DNA of 64,000 nt from Candidatus Zymogenaceae bacterium (GCA_016933535.1 JAFGAS010000036.1:1-64000); one strand, 5' to 3'; positions 49,170 to 58,428 are shown, counted from the first letter of the stretch. Notes: generated by a model from the sequence alone, not told the origin. Numbers and translations: made by a program.

Positions 49170-49205
49170 GACGTATACGCTCCTGTTCTGCTGTATGTGG
49201 GGACG

Positions 49206-49967
49206 TTATGTCGAAGTTCTGGTTTGATTGGCGAGGGTTCCGATTCCCGCGATGCTCACCTCCACTCGATCGCCCGGCGCCATCGGGCCGATGCCCGGCG
49301 GGGTCCCCGTGGCAATCACGTCCCCGGGAAGCAGCGTCATCACCGAGGATATGAACGACACCAGCTCATAGACCCCCCATTTCATCTGGGCCGTACTCGA
49401 GCTCTGGACGGTTTTTCCGTTCAGGCGTGTCTCGATGGCAAGGGCATAGGGGTCAAGCTCCGTCTCGACCCAGGGTCCTATGGGGCAGAAGGTGTCAAAC
49501 GACTTGGCGCGGGTGAACTGCACGTCTTTTGCCTGGAGGTCGCGGGCGGTCACGTCGTTGAGGCAGGTGTAGCCGAAGATATGGCTCTTGGCATCGCCCA
49601 CGGAGACGTCTTTGGCGCGCTTGCCCATGACGACGGCAAGCTCTCCCTCGTAGTCTACCCTGGCGCTGGCCTTCGGCATGATTATGTCGTCGCCGGGTCC
49701 GATGACGGAGGTGGAGGGCTTGATGAAGAGGATCGGTTCATCGGGCGGCTCCATCCCCATCTCTTTGGCATGGTCCAGGTAGTTGAGCCCCACCGCCACC
49801 ACCTTGAGGGGGGCCGTAGGTGCCAGCAGGTGCACCGCGCTTACGGCAAAGACGTTGGGGTCGCCCCTGGGACCGGTCGAACCGGGATCGGAAAACTCGA
49901 CGAGCGTCTCTCCCTTGACAATTCCATACCGTACCGCATCGCCCTGCTCAAATCGTGCTATCTTCAT
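49206..49967 (-). CDS. Fumarylacetoacetate hydrolase-family protein
   Basis: A 253-residue FAH-fold protein. Metal-binding signatures: VVAVGLNYLDHAKEMG, EPILFIKPSTSVIGPGD, VDYEGELAVVMGKRAKDV (Glu ligands), and GYTCLNDVTARDLQ; GTPPGIGPMAPGD closes the domain. Members are acylpyruvases, oxaloacetate decarboxylases or hydratases of 2-keto acids. Position between dapL and dapB suggests possible clean-up of a keto-acid by-product (pyruvate- or oxaloacetate-related), but this is inference. 36 bases upstream of dapL. Confidence 0.88.
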   Translation of the reverse strand: MKIARFEQGDAVRYGIVKGETLVEFSDPGSTGPRGDPNVFAVSAVHLLAPTAPLKVVAVGLNYLDHAKEMGMEPPDEPILFIKPSTSVIGPGDDIIMPKASARVDYEGELAVVMGKRAKDVSVGDAKSHIFGYTCLNDVTARDLQAKDVQFTRAKSFDTFCPIGPWVETELDPYALAIETRLNGKTVQSSSTAQMKWGVYELVSFISSVMTLLPGDVIATGTPPGIGPMAPGDRVEVSIAGIGTLANQTRTST

Positions 49968-50050
49968 GGAGGCCGTCTCTCACCGTTTGTATCGTATCGT
50001 ATTGGCTGCCGCCGCCCCTTGCGCGCGGCAGATCATATGCCGTCGGGCTT

Positions 50051-50866
50051 CTATCCGTGTCTTCTCCTCAGGGCAAGGACATCCTGCATGTCGTAGAGAC
50101 CGGGGTCCTTGTCGACCACCCAGCGGGCCGCCCGAACGGCCCCCCGGGCAAGAGGCATGCGGCTCGTGAGCCGATGAACGAGCTCAACGCGATCTCCTTC
50201 CGAGGCAAACAGGACCGTGTGCTCGCCGACGATATCACCCGCCCTTACCGCGTGGATGCCGATCTCCCCCCGGGGGCGTTTGCCGACTATCCCTTCTCGT
50301 CCGTAGATGCCGACCTGGCGGGGGTCCCTCCTGAGTGCCCGGGATACGATCTCGAAAAGGCGCCGCGCCGTTCCGCTTGGGGCGTCGACCTTCTGGTTGT
50401 GGTGGGCCTCGATGATCTCCACGTCATAATCGTCCCCCAGCACCCGCGCCACCTCGTCGGAGATGGCAAAGAGCAGGTTGACGCCGACACTCATGTTGGG
50501 TGTCATGACGATGGGGATCTCCTCGGCGAATTCCCCGACCTTGCCGATGTCTTCGTCGGAGAGCCCGGTAGTGCCCGAGACCGCGGGCATACCGCGCCCT
50601 GCCGCCTCCGCGATCACCGCCAGGGACGACCGGGGTCCGGAAAAATCTATAACCACGTCGGCACCCTCAAAGGCCGCCGAGATATCATCGGTTATGACGA
50701 CCCCGTTTTCCACCAGCCCCGCGAAAGCACCCGCGTCGCGGCCAAGCGCCGGATTTCCCACCGCCTCCAGCGCACCCGATACGGCCGTCTGCTCATCATC
50801 GCTGATCGCGGCGATTACCTGCCTGCCCATACGGCCTGCCGCACCCGATACGACTACCCTGATCAT
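50051..50866 (-). CDS. dapB: 4-hydroxy-tetrahydrodipicolinate reductase
   Basis: A 271-residue NAD(P)H enzyme of the diaminopimelate pathway. Nucleotide site VSGAAGRMGRQV at the N terminus; GTTGLSDEDI, NMSVGVNLLF, and the substrate-binding motif EAHHNQKVDAPSGTA are diagnostic. It supplies tetrahydrodipicolinate to DapL. First gene of the dap unit; 83 bases separate it from the FAH-family gene. Confidence 0.96.
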   Translation of the reverse strand: MIRVVVSGAAGRMGRQVIAAISDDEQTAVSGALEAVGNPALGRDAGAFAGLVENGVVITDDISAAFEGADVVIDFSGPRSSLAVIAEAAGRGMPAVSGTTGLSDEDIGKVGEFAEEIPIVMTPNMSVGVNLLFAISDEVARVLGDDYDVEIIEAHHNQKVDAPSGTARRLFEIVSRALRRDPRQVGIYGREGIVGKRPRGEIGIHAVRAGDIVGEHTVLFASEGDRVELVHRLTSRMPLARGAVRAARWVVDKDPGLYDMQDVLALRRRHG

Positions 50867-50984
50867 CTATAAGCTCCTCAAAGATTCACCCGGTAATACG
50901 AAATATGCAATGGTTACAACACCATAGCCATAGAGCGCTTTATTACGATGGTTTCATAGTACCAGCTTTTCGGCCGGCTGTAAA

Positions 50985-51347
50985 TCATTTATTCCCCCGT
51001 TGAGACGCCGCCTCGAAAATCACGAAGTAGAGGGACTCGAGTTTTCGCAGCCGGTTCTCATACCAGGCATAATAAAAAATATACGGGACCATCAGCACAA
51101 AGAGGAGGGCTTCCACGAGCACGAAGGCCAGCCGGTACTGGTCCTCGAAGGTCCGCGGCAGGATGATGAAGAAAAGCAGCGTAACCAGCATGAAGGCAAG
51201 AAAGTGCATCTTGCGCTCTTCCTTGAAATAGTCCACCTTCTTATCGTGGACGGCCAACAGAAAGGACAGTTCATCAGTCGAAAGGGCATCGATACCCGAA
51301 AAGTTGCCCTTCAGGTGTGTCTCGTAGAGTTCCATCGTTTTTCCCAT
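50985..51347 (-). CDS. Small two-helix membrane protein
   Basis: A 120-residue protein with an amphipathic N-terminal part (LYETHLKGNFSGIDALSTDELSF, about 6-29) and two hydrophobic segments (about 48-65 and 72-92) separated by FEDQYR. Charged N and C termini suggest both lie in the cytoplasm. No family recognised. It starts at the first ATG at 51347 (GAGGATACC before it) and is 118 bases from dapB. Confidence 0.6.
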   Translation of the reverse strand: MGKTMELYETHLKGNFSGIDALSTDELSFLLAVHDKKVDYFKEERKMHFLAFMLVTLLFFIILPRTFEDQYRLAFVLVEALLFVLMVPYIFYYAWYENRLRKLESLYFVIFEAASQRGNK

Positions 51348-51618
51348 GGTATCCTCCCCGGGTGGTTACAGGTGCGCGCCCTTTCATTATACGAGCACGC
51401 ACGCTCGCGGTCAAGGGATACGAAAGGACAATACGCTCAAGCGTCTGTGCCGTCCGGATCTCGTGCGCCCGACCGGGTCAACAGGTGGGTCACGGGAGAG
51501 CACGATTATCCCTTTTCAAAGGGGGCCTGTTGTGATACCATTACCGTGTATCTTTGGACGGGGTCGATTCGATCGGCCCGCTCAATCGGATTGAATATAT
51601 CGCTCGGGAGTTATCGCC

Positions 51619-52440
51619 GTGAAAAAGACCGCTTTAATGATAGCCGTTCTCGTCACCATCGTATCCGTGGGCTGCGCCTCCCTGCCCCCCTCCGGACCGG
51701 GGACGTCGCCCTCCCCTACCCGGGCCGACGCCGAAAGGGCCGCGGACCTCTACTCATTGGGGCTTATCGCCTTTAATGCCGGGAATCTGGACGTATCTCT
51801 GGACTACGTCAACCAGGCGCTGGCTTTTTCCGAAATCGACGGGCAGACGCGGTTGAAGATGCGCCTGTTACGGGCGGAGGTATATACCGATCTCGAAAAG
51901 TACGATCTTGCCCAGGCCGAGATCGATGGGCTTATCGCCGAATCCCCCGATTCGGCCGACGTCTACTTCGTGAGCGGCCTCCTTAACTACAAAACACGAA
52001 ATATGACGCCGGCCGTGCGTGATCTCACACAGGCATTGGCCATCAACTCCTCGTTTGCCCGGGCCCAGAACCTGCTGGGCAACATCGCTAAGGAGCGCGG
52101 GGATTTTGAGAAGGCCCTCGCGTGGTATAACGAGGCGGTCACCAGCGACGACACGTTTGCCCCCGCCTACTTCAACCGCGCCGAGGTCGATATGGCCCTG
52201 GGGTACTACGACAGCGCCTTGTCGGACTATTCAAGCGCCATCGCCCGCTATTCCGAGTTGCAGACCAACTACCTGGCCCAAGCCTACTGCGGCAGGGGCG
52301 AGGCCTTTCTGATGAAGGGGGACCTCGATATGTCCCGGCGCGACCAGGAAAAGGCCGACTCCCTGGTCCCGGGTGTCTGTGTTGAGGAAAAGCATACCGG
52401 CCCGCGGTGGGGTAAGGGAGAGATTCAGCTGCCGCGATAG
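51619..52440 (+). CDS. TPR-repeat lipoprotein
   Basis: A 273-residue lipoprotein: lipobox SVGC (Cys20), then a Ser/Pro linker and about six TPR units from residue 38 on (ADLYSLGLIAFNAGNLDVSLDYVNQALAFSE, RAQNLLGNIAKERGDFEKALAWYNEAV and so on). Similar in build to the exported TPR protein at 20133 but membrane-anchored. Possibly a scaffold at the outer membrane. The stop is followed after 3 bases by a family B hairpin. Confidence 0.85.
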   Translation: MKKTALMIAVLVTIVSVGCASLPPSGPGTSPSPTRADAERAADLYSLGLIAFNAGNLDVSLDYVNQALAFSEIDGQTRLKMRLLRAEVYTDLEKYDLAQAEIDGLIAESPDSADVYFVSGLLNYKTRNMTPAVRDLTQALAINSSFARAQNLLGNIAKERGDFEKALAWYNEAVTSDDTFAPAYFNRAEVDMALGYYDSALSDYSSAIARYSELQTNYLAQAYCGRGEAFLMKGDLDMSRRDQEKADSLVPGVCVEEKHTGPRWGKGEIQLPR

Positions 52441-52443
52441 TGA

Positions 52444-52470
52444 CCCCAAGAACGCAGGCATTTTTGGGGG
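52444..52470 (+). repeat. Family B hairpin directly after the TPR lipoprotein stop
   Basis: ACCCCAAGAACGCAGGC then ATTTTTGGGGG, 3 bases after the stop and in gene sense, matching the copies after the stops at 16869, 18689 and 19342. Confidence 0.65.
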
Positions 52471-52623
52471 CTCGGGGAGACACGAACGGAAGACTTTGTT
52501 TTCCCTGCGGCCAGTCGGAGAAGGGGGAAAATGAGAGGACGGATTACATCTTGTGGGGCGGTAGAAATACGATCGGCATTGCTCCTGTTTGCCGGCCCAA
52601 CCGATACGAATAGTAGGGATAAT

Positions 52624-52704
52624 AATTGAGCGGACACCGTACGTAATTAGTGGACCGTCTACACAAACACAGAACTCAGTAATTAAGCGAGGTGTCCCTT
52701 AATT
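52624..52704. repeat. Family D ~80-bp AATT-bounded element
   Basis: Terminal inverted repeats AATTGAGCGGACACC and GGTGTCCCTTAATT, 81 bases in all, matching the left end and length of the element at 19944-20025. No coding capacity. Confidence 0.7.
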
Positions 52705-52716
52705 CGGCGCATTTAA

Positions 52717-52757
52717 AGACACCCGCGGGAAGATGACATCTTCTCGTGGGTGTCTTT
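52717..52757. terminator. Bidirectional terminator between converging genes
   Basis: AGACACCC-GCGGGAAGATG and CATCTTCTCG-TGGGTGTCT form a long stem (one mismatch zone), followed by TTTTTAG on the plus strand and TTTAAAT on the minus strand. 40 bases beyond the aldolase stop. Confidence 0.8.
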
Positions 52758-52795
52758 TTAGATTTCGGGGAAATCGAATGTCACGCGGGGCTATT

Positions 52796-53719
52796 CTACG
52801 CCTTGCCCGCGCACCCCATTACGTCTTTGATCTTGTGCCGGACGACCTCCCTTATCGCGTCCCGGGCGGGGCCCAGGTATTTACGGGGGTCGAACTCCGC
52901 GGGGCTCTCGGCCATGACCCGGCGGATCGTGGCCGTCATCGCAAGCCTCAGGTCGGTGTCTACGTTGACCTTGCAGACCCCCATCGCAGCCGCCTTGCGG
53001 ATCAGGTCCTCGGGAACACCCTTTGCCCCCGGGAGCTTGGCCCCGTACTTGTTGGCCTCTTCTACGAGATGGGGCAGCACCGACGAGGCCCCGTGCAGAA
53101 CCAGCGGAAAGCCGGGCAGCATCTTTGAGATCGTCTCAAGCCGCTCCATATCCAGCGTCGGCTCTCCCTTGAACTTGTAGGCCCCGTGGGACGTGCCCAC
53201 CGAGACGGCCAGCGAATCGCACCCCGTGCGTTTTACGAACTCCACCGCCTCGTCGGGATCGGTGAAGACGGACTCCTTGCTCTTGATCGCGTCCTCGATA
53301 CCGGCCAGTTTCCCCAATTCCGCCTCCACCGGCACCCCCCGGGCGTGGGCGTAGACCACCACTTCCTTTGTCAGGCGCACGTTTTCCTCAAACGGGTGTT
53401 TGGAGCCGTCTATCATGACGGACGTGAAACCGCCGTCGATACAGGACTTGGCGATTTCGAAGGTCTCGCCGTGGTCCAGGTGCAACACGATCGGGATGGT
53501 GGCGGTCTCCACCGCCGCCTCCACAAGCTTCCTCAGGTAAACGGGGTTGGCGTATTTGCGGGCTCCCGCCGAGACCTGCAGGATCAGGGGAGACCGCTCG
53601 GCGTCGGCGGCCTCGACGATTCCCTGGATGATCTCCATATTGTTGACATTGAACGCCCCGACGGCATACCCCCCCCGATAGGCCATTTCGAACATCTCTC
53701 TGGTTGAGGTTAGTGGCAT
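52796..53719 (-). CDS. fba: Class II fructose-bisphosphate aldolase
   Basis: A 307-residue zinc aldolase of glycolysis/gluconeogenesis. Motifs: GGYAVGAFNVNNMEIIQGIVEAA, VLHLDHGETFE (His zinc ligand and Asp base), GFTSVMIDGSKHPFEENV, VEAELGKLAGIED, VGTSHGAYKF (His), LVLHGASSVL (His) and VNVDTDLRLA. Length and order match the class II FbaA type with a single domain. It lies 12 bases downstream of glucokinase, forming a small sugar-phosphate operon. Confidence 0.95.
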   Translation of the reverse strand: MPLTSTREMFEMAYRGGYAVGAFNVNNMEIIQGIVEAADAERSPLILQVSAGARKYANPVYLRKLVEAAVETATIPIVLHLDHGETFEIAKSCIDGGFTSVMIDGSKHPFEENVRLTKEVVVYAHARGVPVEAELGKLAGIEDAIKSKESVFTDPDEAVEFVKRTGCDSLAVSVGTSHGAYKFKGEPTLDMERLETISKMLPGFPLVLHGASSVLPHLVEEANKYGAKLPGAKGVPEDLIRKAAAMGVCKVNVDTDLRLAMTATIRRVMAESPAEFDPRKYLGPARDAIREVVRHKIKDVMGCAGKA

Positions 53720-53731
53720 GTTTCCCTCCTA

Positions 53732-54754
53732 TCACGTAGCGATGGTATATGATGAAGCTGCGTCATTGTCCTTTTCGTTCAGTGCGGCAAAGCCCGCCGC
53801 GCCAATGATCTCTACATCCTCGTTGACAACCACCCAGACCGGGATCCTCTCCATGAGACTGCGAAACCTTCCCTTGTCGAGAAAGGCCTCGATAAAAGGT
53901 CCGCTCTTTATCAGCGGAAGGTTCTTGCGCGCGATGCCTCCTCCCACGTAGATGCCGCCCGTGGCAAACAGGGTAAGCGCCAGGTCCCCCGCTTCGGCCC
54001 CATAGGCCGACAGGAAGACGTCGAACGTCGCCCGGGCGATCGGGCATGCCCAGCCGGCGGCCCGGCGCGCGATGACCGGGTTCGGGTCGGGGGTCGCCAG
54101 GGCCTTTTCGATCTGGGGGTCGGGATCTACCCGTTTAATGTCGCGCAGGAACTCGTAGATGGCCACGATCCCGCCCCCCGAGACTACGCGCTCGTTGCTG
54201 ACGCGCCCGAATCTCTTTCTCAGGTACCTCCAGAGGTCGGCTTCCGTCTCGGTCTGGGGGGAGAAGTCCGCGTGTCCGCCCTCGGACGGCAGCGCCCTGA
54301 AGGCCTCTCCCCCGAAGGTTGGGACAAGGTAGCCCTGCCCCAGTCCCGTCCCCGCGGCGATGACCGCCCGGACTCCCTGGGGATCGGCAACTCCCCCCTT
54401 GAGGGGGACGATATCCGGGGGATGAAGGCCGACCGTTCCGAGGGACAGGGCCACCAGATCGTTCAGCAGGCATACCCGCCCCGTCGTTCCGACGGCCGAC
54501 GCAATCTGGTCTACGGAAAACCTCCAGGGAAGGTTCGTCGCGATGACCCTTCCCCCTTCCACCGGCCCCGCAACCCCGAGGCAAACGGCCTCTATCGCGC
54601 CCTCGGATCGGATAAAATCTTCAAGAATTGAAAATATGGTAGGATGCTCCCGCGAGCGGTAGGTCTTTTTCTTCGTGCATACAAGCCCATCGCCCCCTCT
54701 TTCAAAGAGACCGAGCTTCGTTTTGGTGCCGCCGATGTCGCCTGCAAGGATCAC
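53732..54754 (-). CDS. glk: Glucokinase
   Basis: A 340-residue ATP:glucose phosphotransferase of the Glk family. The GTG at 54754 is used: GGGAG lies 6 bases before it and it starts right before the phosphate loop LAGDIGGTKTKLGLF. A 34-residue longer frame exists without a ribosome binding site. Further motifs: CLGVAGPVEGGR, LLNDLVALSLG (catalytic Asp), AAGTGLGQGYLV and EGGHADFSPQTE. It precedes fba; the two feed glucose into glycolysis. Confidence 0.9.
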   Translation of the reverse strand: MILAGDIGGTKTKLGLFERGGDGLVCTKKKTYRSREHPTIFSILEDFIRSEGAIEAVCLGVAGPVEGGRVIATNLPWRFSVDQIASAVGTTGRVCLLNDLVALSLGTVGLHPPDIVPLKGGVADPQGVRAVIAAGTGLGQGYLVPTFGGEAFRALPSEGGHADFSPQTETEADLWRYLRKRFGRVSNERVVSGGGIVAIYEFLRDIKRVDPDPQIEKALATPDPNPVIARRAAGWACPIARATFDVFLSAYGAEAGDLALTLFATGGIYVGGGIARKNLPLIKSGPFIEAFLDKGRFRSLMERIPVWVVVNEDVEIIGAAGFAALNEKDNDAASSYTIAT

Positions 54755-54793
54755 CCATTGCTCCCGACTTAAAAACAGATCATACCACAAACA

Positions 54794-54869
54794 GGGCGGT
54801 TTGATAACAAAAAACCGCCCGGCCGGTTCGGATAAATTCCTTGACATCTCAATCACTTTCAGATATTTT
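54794..54869 (+). promoter_or_regulatory. Divergent control region: palindrome and promoter
   Basis: GGGCGGTTT (54794-54802) and AAACCGCCC (54812-54820) form a 9-bp inverted repeat between glk and the E1 fusion gene. The promoter of the fusion gene is TTGACA (54841-54846), 17-base spacer, TATTTT (54864-54869). The palindrome lies 20 bases upstream of its -35 and could be an operator for either side. Confidence 0.55.
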
Positions 54870-54904
54870 TATCAGACAGAACAACGTTCATTCGGAGTTA
54901 TCCG

Positions 54905-57439
54905 ATGAAGCCATTTTCAGACAGAGAGGAGCTCGTCCGCATCCTTACCATCCTCTGGGACAAAATCCTCTCCAATCCACAGATCATCAAGAGCGTCGGG
55001 CAATCGAAGATCCTGGTGAAGTTTCGCCTCACCGATCCAGACGCCGATCTCTACGTCGACATCCGGGGTGTAAAACCGCGTTTCTTCTGGGACCCGCCGG
55101 TGCCCGAAGACCCCGACGTGGAGATGATCCTATCGTCCCAGACGAGCCATTTGTTCTGGATGGAGGACCTCAACGTTCCGCTGGCCATCGCCTCGCGCAA
55201 GATCATCGCCAAGGGTTCCATCCAGAAGGCCCTCAAGCTGCTGCCCGCCCTCAAACCGGCGTTCGCGCTCTACCCCGGGGTCCTCAAAGAGGCCGGCAGG
55301 CAGGACCTCCTGGTCAGAGAGAAAAAGGCAAAAAAGCGGCGAAGCCTTTCATGGTTTCGGGCGGCAAAGAAACGAGATTACGACCTTTCGGTTCTGGACC
55401 CCGTGCCGCTTGAATTGACCGACACGGCGTCACCGGCGCGCCCCCACATAAAAAAGGCTGCCAAGCCCGGCGCCCGGGATCTGGACATCCTCAAGACCAT
55501 GTGTCTTATCCGCGCCTTTGAAGAGCACCTTTCGGCGGCGTTCAGGGCCGGCTCGATCCCCACGGAGGCCATTCACCTGTCCATCGGCCAGGAGGGAGTG
55601 GCGGCCGGAGTATGCCTGAACCTTCGAGAAACCGACTATCTTAACACCACCCATCGGGGGCACGGCCACGTCATCGCCAAGGGCGCCGACGTAACCGGCA
55701 TGATGGCCGAGATCTACGGGAAGGCGTCGGGGCTCTGCTCCGGCAAGGGCGGCTCTATGCACGTGACCGATGCGGCCCTGGGGATACTGGGGGCCAACGG
55801 AATCGTCGGGGCCGGATACCTTCTGGCCATGGGCGCGGCGCTGACGATCAAGAAAGAGGGACGGGACGACGTTTCGGTCGTCATCGCCGGCGACGGCTCG
55901 GTCAACCAGGGAATGTTCCACGAAGCGGCCAATATGGCGGCCGTTTTTAACCTGCCGGTCCTGTTTGTTATCGAAAACAACCGCTACGGCGAGTTTACCG
56001 CCGTCGAGCGGCACTCCGCGGTGCCCGAGATATATAAACGCGCCGCCGCCTACAATATTGAAGCGGTCCGCCTGGACGGAAACGACGTGCGGGAGGTCGT
56101 TGAGAAGGTGGGCGCCGTTATCGAAAAGATCAGGCGGGATAAGAAACCGCGCCTGGTGGAGCTCATGACCTATCGCTGGCACGGACACATGGAGGGCGAG
56201 CCGGAGAGCTACCGTAGCTCCGAAGAAAAGGAGACATACAAGAAACAGTGCCCCATCGAGCGGTTCTCGTCTTTGCTTGCCGCGGGCGGGGTATCGCCCG
56301 AAGATATCGATTCGGTCAGGCAGGAAGCCGCCTCCGTTGTGGCGGCGGCGGTAAAGGCGGCCGAGGCGTCACCGGAGCCCGCCCTCTCGGCCCTCATGAC
56401 GCACACGTACGCGCCGGAGGAGCGCTCCCTGTTTGAGGGCCGCTTCCTCGATGAAGCCCAGGGCAGGCTGATTTCCGTCGGGCAGGCGATCAACGAGGCC
56501 CTGGCCGAAGAGATGGAGCGCGACGGGCGCGTCTTTATCTGGGGAGAAGACGTCACCCTCGGCGGCTACTTCAGCGTTACCGAGGGACTGGTCGATCGGT
56601 TCGGCAACGACCGCGTCATAGATACCCCCATCTCCGAGAACGGAATCGTCGGGGGGGCGGTGGGCGCGGCCGTCACGGGGCTGGTGCCCGTCCCCGAGAT
56701 CCTCTTTTCGGACTTCCTGACCTGCGCGATGGATCCCATCCTGAACCAGGCGGCAAAGATCCGATACATGACCGGCGGGCAGGTCTCGGTCCCCCTGACC
56801 ATACGAACGCCCTTGGGGGGCGGCATCGGCATGGCCGCCCAGCATTCGCAATCGATGGAGCGTTTCTTTTTCGGAATCCCGGGCCTGATTGCGGTGGCGC
56901 TGTCGGACCCCTACACCGCAAAGGGAATACTAAAATCGGCGATTCGTTCACAGAATCCGATAATCGTCTTCGAGCACAAGCTTTTGTACCCCCAGACGGG
57001 GGTGGTGCCCGACGAAGACTATACGCTGCCCCTGGGCAAGGCCCGCGTCGTACGGCGGGGTGATGACGTCACCATCGTAACTCATCTCCTGGGCGTCGGG
57101 GTATCGCTGGAGGCGGCAAAACACCTCGACAACGCCGGGATTGATGCCGAGGTAATCGATCTGGTTACCCTGTATCCCCTCGATATGAAGACCGTCCTGG
57201 ATTCGGTAAAGAAGACGGGCGTGCTGGTATGTATCGAAGAGGGATGCCCCACGGGGGGAATCGGCACGGAGGTGATCGCGCGGACGGCCCGGGCGGGGTT
57301 GGGCCTGTTGAAGAAGGCGCCGCTTTTGATAGCCGCGCCGGAATGCCCCATACCCTATGCAAAGGGGCTGGAAACGGCGATGATCCCTGATCCCGAATCG
57401 GTAGCCGGAACAATCGAGCGGCTGCTCGGGAAACGATAG
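54905..57439 (+). CDS. SCP2-E1alpha-E1beta fusion, 2-oxoacid dehydrogenase type
   Basis: An 844-residue protein made of three parts. Residues about 5-125 resemble an SCP2 lipid/acyl-CoA-binding domain (LVKFRLTDPDADLYVDIRG, SSQTSHLFWMEDLNVPLAIASRKIIAKGS). After a basic linker, 190-500 are a thiamine-diphosphate E1-alpha subunit: HLSIGQEGVAAGV, GKGGSMHV, and the TPP motif GDG (329-331) to NN (358-359). From about 519 to 844 follows E1-beta: ISVGQAINEALAEEM, FIWGEDV, GGAVGAAVTGLVPVPEI, IEEGCPTGGIGTEV. Such enzymes decarboxylate a 2-oxo acid and pass the acyl group to an E2 lipoyl protein; no E2 or E3 is nearby. GGAG precedes the ATG. Confidence 0.9.
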   Translation: MKPFSDREELVRILTILWDKILSNPQIIKSVGQSKILVKFRLTDPDADLYVDIRGVKPRFFWDPPVPEDPDVEMILSSQTSHLFWMEDLNVPLAIASRKIIAKGSIQKALKLLPALKPAFALYPGVLKEAGRQDLLVREKKAKKRRSLSWFRAAKKRDYDLSVLDPVPLELTDTASPARPHIKKAAKPGARDLDILKTMCLIRAFEEHLSAAFRAGSIPTEAIHLSIGQEGVAAGVCLNLRETDYLNTTHRGHGHVIAKGADVTGMMAEIYGKASGLCSGKGGSMHVTDAALGILGANGIVGAGYLLAMGAALTIKKEGRDDVSVVIAGDGSVNQGMFHEAANMAAVFNLPVLFVIENNRYGEFTAVERHSAVPEIYKRAAAYNIEAVRLDGNDVREVVEKVGAVIEKIRRDKKPRLVELMTYRWHGHMEGEPESYRSSEEKETYKKQCPIERFSSLLAAGGVSPEDIDSVRQEAASVVAAAVKAAEASPEPALSALMTHTYAPEERSLFEGRFLDEAQGRLISVGQAINEALAEEMERDGRVFIWGEDVTLGGYFSVTEGLVDRFGNDRVIDTPISENGIVGGAVGAAVTGLVPVPEILFSDFLTCAMDPILNQAAKIRYMTGGQVSVPLTIRTPLGGGIGMAAQHSQSMERFFFGIPGLIAVALSDPYTAKGILKSAIRSQNPIIVFEHKLLYPQTGVVPDEDYTLPLGKARVVRRGDDVTIVTHLLGVGVSLEAAKHLDNAGIDAEVIDLVTLYPLDMKTVLDSVKKTGVLVCIEEGCPTGGIGTEVIARTARAGLGLLKKAPLLIAAPECPIPYAKGLETAMIPDPESVAGTIERLLGKR

Positions 57440-57603
57440 GATCCGTATCGACCGGTACATCGCTACCCGCATCCATGGGTCTGTGGCGTTCTTTGAGCCG
57501 CCGGAACCGACGGTCCACGAGCGGGACGGCATAAGGCAAATCGAACCGATTTTTATAGAGATGCTCTTATTTTTCCACCGACACCTATTAATGGGGAGCA
57601 CAG

Positions 57604-58428
57604 ATGACACAGTCCTATAAGACCTTCGAGATCGAAAAGCAGGATCACATTGCGTGGGTATTCATGAACCGGCCGGATAAGCTCAACGCCTGCGGCCCGG
57701 ATTTCTGGAAAGAAATCATCGAAGTCATGCGCGAGATGGACACCGACGACGACGTGCGCGTCGTAATCCTTGCCGGACGCGGCAAGGCGTTCACCACCGG
57801 CATCGACCTGGTGGGGATGGTTTCGGAAGTCCCTGCCCTCACCGAGCCGGGGGTACAGGGCAACAAGCGCTTCAAATTCGTCAAGGACATCATGCGCCTG
57901 CAGGAATCCATGACGTGTGTGGATCGATGCCGAAAGCCCGTTATCGCCGCCGTCCACGGCTGGTGTATCGGGGCAGGAGTCGATATGATTGCCGCCTGTG
58001 ACATCCGCCTGGCAAGTGCTGATGCGAAATTCTCGGTTCGAGAGGCACGGATTGCCATCGTTGCGGACGTGGGCACGCTGCAGCGCCTTCCCCGAATCAT
58101 CGGAGAGGGACACACCAAGGAGCTCACCTATACCGCCAAGGACATCACCGCCGCGCGGGCAAAAGAAATCGGGCTGGTCAGCGATGTCTTCCCCGACAAG
58201 GACGCCCTCTACGCCGCCGCCCAAGAGATGGCGCAGGAAATCTCTGTTTCATCTCCCCTGGCCGTTATGGCGGCAAAAGAGGTCATTAACTACTGTCGGG
58301 ACAAATCGGTAGCCGACGGTCTGGATTACGTCGCCAACCGGAGCGCCAATATCCTGCCTTCGGACGATTTCTATGAGGCGATCGCGGCCTTTTCCGAAAG
58401 GAGAAAACCTAACTTTACCGGTAAGTAA
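57604..58428 (+). CDS. Delta(3,5)-Delta(2,4)-dienoyl-CoA isomerase-like crotonase
   Basis: A 274-residue enoyl-CoA hydratase/isomerase superfamily member. Oxyanion-hole segments: GRGKAFTTGIDL and VHGWCIGAGVDMIAACD. The stretch CDIRLASADAKF, VREARIAIVADVGTLQRLP matches dienoyl-CoA isomerase (ECH1), with the expected acidic residues (Asp of ACD, Glu of VRE, Asp of VADVG) that shift double bonds in 3,5-dienoyl-CoA. FPDKDALYAAAQEMA completes the match. It would handle odd-position double bonds of unsaturated acids. GGGGAG precedes the ATG; 164 bases after the E1 fusion. Confidence 0.8.
   Translation: MTQSYKTFEIEKQDHIAWVFMNRPDKLNACGPDFWKEIIEVMREMDTDDDVRVVILAGRGKAFTTGIDLVGMVSEVPALTEPGVQGNKRFKFVKDIMRLQESMTCVDRCRKPVIAAVHGWCIGAGVDMIAACDIRLASADAKFSVREARIAIVADVGTLQRLPRIIGEGHTKELTYTAKDITAARAKEIGLVSDVFPDKDALYAAAQEMAQEISVSSPLAVMAAKEVINYCRDKSVADGLDYVANRSANILPSDDFYEAIAAFSERRKPNFTGK

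Larger units (their letters stand above)
52441..52795. other. Gap with two dispersed repeats and a terminator
   Basis: About 355 bases between converging genes. Contents: family B hairpin (52444-52470), family D element (52624-52704) and a terminator (52717-52757). No gene seen. Confidence 0.75.

Noticed and set aside
54755-54856. ATG-started longer glucokinase
   Set aside because: The extra residues lack family similarity and a ribosome binding site; the GTG at 54754 has GGGAG and begins right before the phosphate loop.
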